From positions 1 to 64,000 of the forward strand of contig NZ_PVTG01000017.1 of assembly GCF_003002915.1 (NCBI RefSeq): 64,000 nucleotides of DNA. The letters are read 5' to 3'. The notes under the pieces are model-generated. The model did no database searches, was not told the DNA's origin, and saw only the letters and a program-made list of their open reading frames with translations. The stretch's first letter is position 1. Each line of letters starts with the position of its first letter. This document shows, one piece after another, positions 58,053 to 64,000 of the stretch. The position numbers and the translations under genes are program-made. The stretch comes from Geodermatophilus tzadiensis (GTDB taxonomy: Bacteria > Actinomycetota > Actinomycetes > Mycobacteriales > Geodermatophilaceae).

Positions 58053-59066
58053 ATGCGTCAGCCACGCGCACTGACCCCACTCCTGCTGGCCGGGCTCCTG
58101 CTCACCGCCGCCTGCGGCGAGTCCGGGTCCTCCGGCACGGGCGGCTCCACCAGCACCAGCGGCTCGGCCGCGTCCGGCGACGCCTGCGCTCCCGTCCCCG
58201 GCGACCAGCTCGTCGTCCTCGAGGACGACCAGAAGCTGCAGAACGCCGACAACATCGTCCCGGCGGTCACCGCGGCCACCGCCGCGGCCAACCCCGCGCT
58301 CGTCCCGGCGCTGGACGCCGTCTCCGCCGCGCTGACCACCGACCAGCTCATCGAGATGAACGCCGCGGTGGACCTCGAGCGGCAGAGCGCCGAGGACGTC
58401 GCGGCCGCCTGGGTCGAGGACAGCGGCGTGACCGACGGCCTCCAGCAGGGCAGCGGGCCGATCGTCGTGGGCGCCGGCAACTTCACCGAGTCGACCATCC
58501 TGGCCAACGTCTACGCGGGGGTCCTCGACGCGGCGGGCTTCGACGCCTCGGTGCGCGAGGTCGGCAACCGCGACCTGTACCTCCCGGCGCTGATCTCCGG
58601 CGCCGACCTGCAGGTCTTCCCCGAGTACCTGGCCACCGTCACCGAGGCGCTCAACGCGCAGGTCAACGGCGCCAACCCGACGCCGATCGCCAGCGGCGAC
58701 GCGCAGGCCACCCGCGACGCGCTGCAGCCGCTGGCCGACCAGGTGGGGCTGACCTTCGGCACGCCCTCCGAGGCCGCCGACCAGAACGCCTTCGCGGTGA
58801 CGCAGGAGTTCGCCGACCAGCTCGGCGTGACCACGCTCTCCGAGCTGGCCGACGCCTGCGGTGATGGCTCGCTGGTCCTCGGCGGGCCGGCCGAGTGCCC
58901 GAGCCGGCCGTTCTGCCAGCCCGGCCTCGAGGAGACCTACGGCCTGCAGTTCGCGGAGTTCCGCGAGTTCGACGCCGGCGGCCCCGCGACCAAGGCCGCC
59001 ATCCAGCAGGGCGAGGTCTCCATGGGCCTGGTCTTCAGCTCCGACGGCGCCCTCGCCCAGGGCTGA
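58053..59066 (+). CDS. Circularly permuted osmoprotectant-binding lipoprotein
   Basis: A 337-residue exported lipoprotein: hydrophobic signal, LTAAC lipobox with Cys21, then a Gly/Ser/Thr linker. Residues about 53-125 (DQLVVLEDDQ, NIVPAVTAATAAAN, LTTDQLIEMNAAVDL) match what is normally the C-terminal end of OpuAC/ProX-type binding proteins. Residues about 135-337 then match the normal N-terminal and middle parts (VVGAGNFTESTILANVYAGV, FPEYLATVTEAL, MGLVFSSDGALAQG). The order is therefore rotated. It binds the ligand for the adjacent permeases. A 13-bp terminator follows. Confidence 0.9.
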   Translation: MRQPRALTPLLLAGLLLTAACGESGSSGTGGSTSTSGSAASGDACAPVPGDQLVVLEDDQKLQNADNIVPAVTAATAAANPALVPALDAVSAALTTDQLIEMNAAVDLERQSAEDVAAAWVEDSGVTDGLQQGSGPIVVGAGNFTESTILANVYAGVLDAAGFDASVREVGNRDLYLPALISGADLQVFPEYLATVTEALNAQVNGANPTPIASGDAQATRDALQPLADQVGLTFGTPSEAADQNAFAVTQEFADQLGVTTLSELADACGDGSLVLGGPAECPSRPFCQPGLEETYGLQFAEFREFDAGGPATKAAIQQGEVSMGLVFSSDGALAQG

Positions 59067-59086
59067 CTCGGCCCTGAGCAGCGGCC

Positions 59087-59119
59087 GCTCCGGCACGCAG
59101 GGCGACTGCGTGCCGGAGC
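59087..59119 (+). terminator. Terminator after the binding-protein gene
   Basis: GCTCCGGCACGCA (59087-59099) pairs perfectly with TGCGTGCCGGAGC (59107-59119), 13 bp with a 7-nt loop, 20 nt after the stop. Confidence 0.8.
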
Positions 59120-59137
59120 CGGAGGCTCGCTCACCGT

Positions 59138-59143
59138 TACCCT
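59138..59143 (+). promoter_or_regulatory. Putative -10 box for the DUF6779-like gene
   Basis: TACCCT with 6 nt to the ATG at 59150; fits a leaderless transcript starting right after the upstream terminator. Confidence 0.4.
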
Positions 59144-59149
59144 GAGGCC

Positions 59150-60187
59150 ATGCGGGGAGGAGCGGACACGGGAGCCCGACGACCTCCCGACCCGGTCGGC
59201 ACGCCGGGCCTGCGCACCGCCGGGCTGGTCCTCGGCTTCCTGCTGGCCTCCGCGGCCACCGCCGTCGTCTTCCTGACCGAGGACGCCCGGGTGCTGCGGA
59301 TCTCCGTCGTCGCCGTCGCCTGGGCCTGCCTGCTCGCCGCGGTGGCCGCCGGCCGCCGGCCCGCCCGGGACACCGACGACGCCGCCGCTCCCGACACCGC
59401 CGCCCTGGAGGCGGAGCTGCGCCGGGCCTACGACGCCGAGCTCGAGCGCGAGGTCGCCGCCCGGCAGCGCTACGAGCTGGAGCTGGAGAACGAGGTCCGG
59501 CGCGAGGCCGAGCAGTCGATGCGCCGCGAGCTCGACGCGCTGCGCGGGGAGCTGGCCGGGCTGCGGGAGGGGCTGTCCGGGATCGCCGCACTGCGCGCCG
59601 ACCTGGCGGAGATCGGCGGCCTGCGGGCCGACGTCGGCCGGCTGCGCGCGGAGCTCACCGAGCAGCTGACCGGGGAGATGCGCGTCGAGCGGCTGGTCAT
59701 GCGCACCCAGTCGGTGCGGGCGCCGGCCGGTCGCGAGCCGCTGCAGCCGGCGCCTCCCGTCTGGGGCGGCGAGCTCGACGCCGGCTGGTCGGCGCAGGTG
59801 CCCGCGGGAACCGTCGCCGCCCCGGCCGTGACGCGCGAGCCGGAGCCGCCCGCCCGCCCGCTGCCGCCGGTGCCCGTGCCGGTGCCCGCGGAGCCCGCGG
59901 CCTCCCCGGGCGGGTGGCCGGCCGAGCGCGGCCTGCTCGACCCCGCCGACACCGGGCCGCGCCGCCGCCACACCGACCCGCTGGGCGCGTCCGCCCCGCC
60001 GCCCGCCGAGCAGCTCACCGTCGAGCGGCCCTCGGTGCACAGCGCCGCAGCCGGCCACGCCGCGCCGTCCTGGGTCGCGCCGTCGCCGGTGGTGGAGGAC
60101 GACGACACCGGTGCGGCGAGACTGGCGCAGATCCTCGCGGAGAGCGGCGTCCGGCCCGGCGGCCGCCGCCACCGCTACCGCGACTAG
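59150..60187 (+). CDS. DUF6779-like two-helix membrane protein with coiled coil
   Basis: A 345-residue protein: two N-terminal helices (TAGLVLGFLLASAATAVVFL, VVAVAWACLLAAVAAG), a long charged helical/coiled-coil region (about 85-185, e.g. LEREVAARQRYELELENEV), then a Pro/Ala-rich disordered tail ending in a basic cluster (PGGRRHRYRD). Position before the DUF2520 gene matches Rv3604c. Function unknown; the layout fits a cell-envelope scaffold. The stop overlaps the convergent SDR gene by 4 bp. Confidence 0.78.
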   Translation: MRGGADTGARRPPDPVGTPGLRTAGLVLGFLLASAATAVVFLTEDARVLRISVVAVAWACLLAAVAAGRRPARDTDDAAAPDTAALEAELRRAYDAELEREVAARQRYELELENEVRREAEQSMRRELDALRGELAGLREGLSGIAALRADLAEIGGLRADVGRLRAELTEQLTGEMRVERLVMRTQSVRAPAGREPLQPAPPVWGGELDAGWSAQVPAGTVAAPAVTREPEPPARPLPPVPVPVPAEPAASPGGWPAERGLLDPADTGPRRRHTDPLGASAPPPAEQLTVERPSVHSAAAGHAAPSWVAPSPVVEDDDTGAARLAQILAESGVRPGGRRHRYRD

Positions 60188-60930
60188 GACGGACCGCGGG
60201 AGAGCGCGCCGCCGTCGAGCACCAGGGTCTGGCCGGTGACCCAGCCGGCACCGAGCAGGTAGGCCGCGGCCTCGCCGACGTCCTCGGGCTCACCGAGCCG
60301 GCCCGCCGGGTAGGCGCGGGCGGCCTCCTCCTCGCGCCCCTCGTAGAGCGCGCCCGCGAAGCGGGTCCGCACCACCGCCGGCGCCACCCCGTTGACCGTC
60401 ACCCGCGGCCCGAGCTCCACGGCCAGCTGGGTGACCAGGTTGACCAGCGCGGCCTTGCTCACGCCGTAGCCGCCGATCATCGGCGAGGCCTTGAGCCCGG
60501 CCACCGAGGCGACCACGAGCACCGAGCCGCCGTGCTCGGCCATCCACGCCCGCCAGGCCTCCTGCACCAGCCCGAGGGTGCCCACGACGTTGGTGTCGAG
60601 GATCTTGCGGAAGGCGTCGAGGTCGAGGTCGACCATCGGCCCGTAGACCGGGTTGATCCCGACGTTGCCCACCAGGTGGTCCAGGCTGCCGAACCGCTCG
60701 ACCGCGGTGCGCACCGCCTCGGCGCGGTGCGCGGCGTCCCCGGCGTTGCCCGGCACGCCCACGGCCACCTCCGGGCCGCCGAGCGTGGCCACCGCCTCCT
60801 CGAGCGCCTCGGCCCTGCGTGCCGTGAGCACCACGCGGGCGCCCCGGTCCACCAGGCTGCGCGCGATCGCCAGGCCGATGCCGCGGCTGCCGCCGGTGAC
60901 CAGTGCGGTGCGTCCCTCGAACGTGCCCAC
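60184..60930 (-). CDS. SDR family oxidoreductase
   Basis: A 248-residue classical SDR. ALVTGGSRGIGLAIARSL binds the cofactor; HLVGNVGINPVYGP is the NAG-region variant; YGVSKAALVNLVTQLA with the upstream VVASVAGL Ser gives the catalytic set. QTLVLDGGAL ends the fold. GTG start at 60928-60930 with GAGGAG upstream. Substrate unknown; FabG-like ketoreductase or sugar dehydrogenase are possible. Confidence 0.9.
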   Translation of the reverse strand: MGTFEGRTALVTGGSRGIGLAIARSLVDRGARVVLTARRAEALEEAVATLGGPEVAVGVPGNAGDAAHRAEAVRTAVERFGSLDHLVGNVGINPVYGPMVDLDLDAFRKILDTNVVGTLGLVQEAWRAWMAEHGGSVLVVASVAGLKASPMIGGYGVSKAALVNLVTQLAVELGPRVTVNGVAPAVVRTRFAGALYEGREEEAARAYPAGRLGEPEDVGEAAAYLLGAGWVTGQTLVLDGGALSRGPS

Positions 60931-61231
60931 GCCACTCCTCCGTCCCGCCGGCTCCGCTGCCGGACGCGCCGTCGCCCACCGTAGGGAAGGCCCGGGACGG
61001 CGCCGTCCCCGCCCGGCGGGGAGTGACCCACTCCACAGGGCCGATCCGTTGCAGCACGGCGGAGGCGGTCCGACACTCGCGATCGGCACCCGTCCGCGTG
61101 GCACACCCGGTCGCAGCGGACGTGCGCCGGCACACCGCACCACCGGCACGACCGCACGACCCACGGCCGCCGACGACGACGGACGGACCCGAGTCCGGTA
61201 CCCGCCAGGGACTGGAACGAGAGGTGCACCG
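60931..61231. other. 301-bp divergent intergenic region
   Basis: No open frame here looks coding. It contains a perfect 16-bp palindrome, GGGACGGCGCCGTCCC (60994-61009), and a GAGTG-ACC-CACTC inverted repeat (about 61021-61033), both candidate regulator sites for the SDR gene or the pantothenate operon. AGAGG at about 61220-61224 precedes the ATG at 61232. Confidence 0.5.
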
Positions 61232-62176
61232 ATGCCTGCTGCCCGCAGGACCACCCGCGCTGCCGGGCTCCCGCCCGCCGGCCACGCTCCCGCCCGCCTC
61301 CGCGTCGGCGTCATCGGCGCCGGCCGCGTCGGCGCCGTCCTGGGGGCCGCCCTCGCCGCCGCCGGCCACGACGTGGTCGCCGCCTCCGGCCTGTCCGCCG
61401 CCTCCGCCGGGCGCGCCGCCCGGCTGCTGCCCGGCGTCCCCCTGCTCCCCGCCGACGAGGTCGTGGCCGCCGCGGACCTCGTCGTCCTCGCCGTGCCCGA
61501 CGACACCCTCGCCGGGCTGGTCGCCGGTCTGGCCGGCACCGGCACCTGGCGCGCCGGCCAGCTGGCCTTCCACACCTCCGGCGCGCACGGCCTGGCCGTG
61601 CTGGCCCCGGCCGAGCGCGCCGGCGTGCTGCCGCTGGCGCTGCACCCGGCGATGACCTTCACCGGCGCCCCCGAGGACGCCGACCGGCTGACCGGCGCCC
61701 CGTTCGGCGTGACCAGCCGGCCCGCGCACCGCGCCGTCGCCGAGACCCTGGTGCTGGAGATGGGCGGCGAGCCGTTCTTCGTGGCCGAGGACGACCGGCG
61801 GCTCTACCACGCCGCGCTGGTCACCGGCGCCAACCACCTGGTCACGCTGGTGGCCGAGGCCGCCGACCTGCTGCGCACCGCCGGCGTCGGCGACCCGGCC
61901 CGGGTGCTCACCCCGCTGCTCACCGCCGCGCTGGACAACGGCCTGCGCCGCGGCGACCGCGGGCTCACCGGCCCGGTCAGCCGCGGCGACGTCGGGACGG
62001 TGGCCGACCACCTGGAGACGCTGACCGAGCGGGCGCCCGAGTCGGTCGCGGCCTACGTCGCGATGGCGCAGCGGACCACCGAGCGGGCCGTGGCCTCCGG
62101 CCGGCTCCGGCGGCACGAGGGCGCGCCGCTGCTCGACCTGCTCTACGAGGCGGCCGACCCGGCCGGCTCCCGGTGA
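61232..62176 (+). CDS. Rossmann-fold / DUF2520 domain protein
   Basis: A 314-residue NAD(P)-binding protein: [20 protein letters not shown] (about 27-46), [15 protein letters not shown] and [11 protein letters not shown], then a helical DUF2520 domain with [16 protein letters not shown]. It resembles ketopantoate or 6-phosphogluconate-type reductases. In Actinobacteria it precedes panC-panD, so a role as the missing ketopantoate reductase has been suggested by context only. ATG at 61232; stop overlaps panC. Confidence 0.87.
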   Translation: MPAARRTTRAAGLPPAGHAPARLRVGVIGAGRVGAVLGAALAAAGHDVVAASGLSAASAGRAARLLPGVPLLPADEVVAAADLVVLAVPDDTLAGLVAGLAGTGTWRAGQLAFHTSGAHGLAVLAPAERAGVLPLALHPAMTFTGAPEDADRLTGAPFGVTSRPAHRAVAETLVLEMGGEPFFVAEDDRRLYHAALVTGANHLVTLVAEAADLLRTAGVGDPARVLTPLLTAALDNGLRRGDRGLTGPVSRGDVGTVADHLETLTERAPESVAAYVAMAQRTTERAVASGRLRRHEGAPLLDLLYEAADPAGSR

Positions 62177-63027
62177 GCGCGCCTCCCGTGCCGGCGGTCG
62201 CGCGGACCACCGCCGACCTGACCCGGCTGCGCGCCGCGCTGCCCGGCCCGGTCGCCCTGGTGCCGACCATGGGCGCCCTGCACGAGGGGCACCGCGCCCT
62301 CGTCCGCGCCGCCCGCGAGCGCGCCGGCAGCGTCGTCGTCTCGGTGTTCGTCAACCCGACCCAGTTCGGACCCGGCGAGGACCTCGACCGCTACCCCCGC
62401 ACCTGGGACGCCGACCTCGCCGCGCTCACCGAGGAGGGCGCCGACGTCGTCTTCCACCCGCCGGTCGAGGAGGTCTACCCGCCGGGCGCGCTCGGCGTGA
62501 CCGTCGACCCGGGCCCGCTCGGCTCCGTCCTCGAGGGCGCGGTGCGGCCCGGTCACTTCACCGGCGTGCTGACCGTCGTCGCCAAGCTCCTCGGCCTGGC
62601 CCGGCCGGACCTGGCCTACTTCGGCGAGAAGGACTACCAGCAGCTCACGCTCGTCCGCGCGATGGTGCGCGAGCTGGCGCTGCCGCTGGAGGTGGTCGGG
62701 GTCCCCACCGTCCGCGAGGACGACGGCCTGGCGTTGTCCTCCCGCAACCGCTACCTCTCGGCCGGGCAGCGGGTCACCGCGGCGACGATCTCCCGTGCCC
62801 TGCGCGCCGGGGCCGACGCCGGCCCGCGGGGCGCCGACGCCGTCCTGGCCGCGGCCGGCGCGGTGCTGGCCACCGCGCCGGAGCTCGTCCCCGACTACCT
62901 CGCGCTCACCGACCCCGACCTCGGGCCCGCGCCGGTGAGCGGCCCCGCCCGCCTGCTGGTCGCCGCCCGTGCCGGCGACACCCGGCTCCTGGACAACGTC
63001 CCCGTTCCCCTGGGAGGACCACGATGA
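62173..63027 (+). CDS. panC: Pantothenate synthetase
   Basis: A 284-residue ATP-dependent ligase joining pantoate and beta-alanine. [18 protein letters not shown] holds the HxGH ATP motif, [18 protein letters not shown] binds pantoate, and [16 protein letters not shown] and LSSRNRYLS are conserved. GTG start overlaps the DUF2520 gene and the stop overlaps panD by 4 bp. Confidence 0.96.
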   Translation: MSAPPVPAVARTTADLTRLRAALPGPVALVPTMGALHEGHRALVRAARERAGSVVVSVFVNPTQFGPGEDLDRYPRTWDADLAALTEEGADVVFHPPVEEVYPPGALGVTVDPGPLGSVLEGAVRPGHFTGVLTVVAKLLGLARPDLAYFGEKDYQQLTLVRAMVRELALPLEVVGVPTVREDDGLALSSRNRYLSAGQRVTAATISRALRAGADAGPRGADAVLAAAGAVLATAPELVPDYLALTDPDLGPAPVSGPARLLVAARAGDTRLLDNVPVPLGGPR

Positions 63028-63449
63028 TGCGCACGATGCTCAAGTCCAAGATCCACCGGGCGACGGTGACCCAGGCCGACCTGCACTACGTGGGCTCGGT
63101 GACCGTCGACGAGGACCTGCTCGACGCCGCCGACCTGCTCCCCGGCGAGCAGGTCGCGATCGTCGACGTCACCAACGGCGCGCGGCTGGAGACCTACGTC
63201 ATCCCCGGCGAGCGGGGCAGCGGCGTCATCGGCATCAACGGCGCCGCCGCGCACCTCGTGCACCCCGGCGACCTGGTGATCCTCATCAGCTACGGCCTGA
63301 TGGACGAGACCGAGGCGAAGTCCTCCGTCCCGAGGGTGGTGCACGTCGACGCCACGAACCGCGTCGTCGAGCTCGGCGGCGACCCCTCCGCCCCGGTCCC
63401 CGGTGCCGACGACCAGCGGCGCAGCGACCGGGGCGTGCCGGTCCGGTGA
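63024..63449 (+). CDS. panD: Aspartate 1-decarboxylase proenzyme
   Basis: A 141-residue pyruvoyl enzyme making beta-alanine for Pan[16 protein letters not shown] contains the self-cleavage Gly-Ser bond (Ser about residue 27). [13 protein letters not shown] and [18 protein letters not shown] are typical. ATGATG offers two adjacent starts. The C-terminal ~20 residues are a charged extension. Confidence 0.96.
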   Translation: MMRTMLKSKIHRATVTQADLHYVGSVTVDEDLLDAADLLPGEQVAIVDVTNGARLETYVIPGERGSGVIGINGAAAHLVHPGDLVILISYGLMDETEAKSSVPRVVHVDATNRVVELGGDPSAPVPGADDQRRSDRGVPVR

Positions 63450-64000
63450 CCCTGACGACGCCGGCCCGCACCGGCCTGCCCACCCGCCTGGCCGCCCCGG
63501 CGCCGGGCTGGGAGCTGGCCGCCGACGTCTGCGTCGTCGGTTCCGGCGTCGCGGGGCTGTGCGTCGCGCTGCACGCGCGGGCGGCCGGCCTGTCGGTCGC
63601 CGTCGTCACCAAGGTCCGCGTCGACGACGGCTCGACCCGCTGGGCACAGGGCGGCATCGCCGCCGTCCTCGACCCGGCCGACACCGCGGAGGCGCACGCC
63701 CGCGACACCGAGGTCGCGGGCGTGGGCCTGTGCGAGCCCGCCGCGGTCCGCGCGCTGGTGACCGAGGGGCCGGCGCGGCTGCACCAGCTCATCGACTGGG
63801 GCGCCGGCTTCGACCGGGACGCCGCCGGGGCGCTGCTGCTCACCCGCGAGGGCGGGCACTCCGCCGACCGGATCGTGCACGCCGGCGGGGACGCGACCGG
63901 CGCGGAGGTCATGCGGGCGCTGTGCGAGGCCGTGCACGCCGACCCCGGCGTCACCCTCGTGGAGCACGCGATGGTGCTCGACCTGCTCACTGACGCCGGC
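63446..64000 (+). CDS. nadB: L-aspartate oxidase NadB (partial, runs off window)
   Basis: The first 185 residues of an FAD enzyme. [19 protein letters not shown] is the dinucleotide-binding motif. [20 protein letters not shown] and [20 protein letters not shown] are characteristic of NadB. It oxidises aspartate to iminoaspartate for NAD synthesis. GTG start overlaps the panD stop, so pantothenate and NAD genes share one transcript. The frame is open to the window end. Confidence 0.95.
   Translation, partial: MTLTTPARTGLPTRLAAPAPGWELAADVCVVGSGVAGLCVALHARAAGLSVAVVTKVRVDDGSTRWAQGGIAAVLDPADTAEAHARDTEVAGVGLCEPAAVRALVTEGPARLHQLIDWGAGFDRDAAGALLLTREGGHSADRIVHAGGDATGAEVMRALCEAVHADPGVTLVEHAMVLDLLTDAG

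Overview
This window looks like chromosome from a very GC-rich actinobacterium, most likely Geodermatophilaceae (Geodermatophilus, Blastococcus or Modestobacter type). That placement is inference. It rests on codon third positions that are almost always G or C, frequent GTG starts, GTGA stop/start overlaps throughout operons, and gene orders I recognise from Actinobacteria. Several blocks match the order I know from Mycobacterium tuberculosis: Rv3662c-like gene / HAD phosphatase / ssd / tad genes / DUF1998 helicase / topA / holB; dacB / zinc metalloprotease / tilS / hpt / ftsH / folE-folP-folB-folK / DUF3180; and DUF6779 / DUF2520 / panC / panD / nadB.

Layout. 1-13.4 kb: aerobic-type cobalamin (B12) genes, namely cobH-cobIJ (then an MFS exporter), cobG, cobN, and cobU-cobS with a phosphoglycerate-mutase-like phosphatase. 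A GlgC-family nucleotidyltransferase on the opposite strand sits among them. 13.5-21.8 kb: an Rv3662c-like gene, an aldo/keto reductase, a HAD phosphatase, and the Flp/Tad pilus-type secretion locus (ssd, tadA, tadB, tadC, Flp pilin, two TadE-like pseudopilins), interrupted by a catalase-like gene. 21.9-26.2 kb: an accessory metabolic block (NCS1 permease, XRE-cupin regulator, cyclase, an active and a degenerate SDR). 26.2-40 kb: helicase, proton-pumping pyrophosphatase, a WXG100-like protein with a DUF1023 hydrolase, topA, two methyltransferases, tmk and holB. 40.1-45 kb: tRNA-Thr(CGT), a UvrA paralogue, a PilZ protein, a receiver-Hpt protein and a methyltransferase. 45.2-55.2 kb: ppa, dacB, metalloprotease, tilS, hpt, ftsH and the folate operon. 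55.2-59.1 kb: an Opu-type osmoprotectant ABC transporter. 59.1-64 kb: DUF6779 protein, an SDR, and the pantothenate/NAD genes running off the edge in nadB.

The most interesting signals are regulatory and architectural. (1) A bipartite element, CCGTCCACA-N10-(near-copy of the same 9-mer), with its two CCACA cores exactly 19 bp apart, occurs in three intergenic regions: before ssd/tadA, before the Flp pilin/TadE genes, and (inverted) before the WXG100/DUF1023 pair. This suggests one regulator controls surface/secretion genes. (2) The Opu substrate-binding protein is circularly permuted: the usual C-terminal segment sits at the N-terminus. (3) tmk has no ATG, GTG or TTG start in frame; an ATC with a well-placed ribosome binding site is the best candidate. 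(4) A 27-bp tandem triplication duplicates a gene's last codons together with its stop. (5) A catalytically dead SDR is encoded next to an active one. (6) A ~60-bp hairpin element follows two unrelated stop codons. Many genes also have a TANNNT hexamer 6-8 nt before the start codon, consistent with widespread leaderless transcripts.
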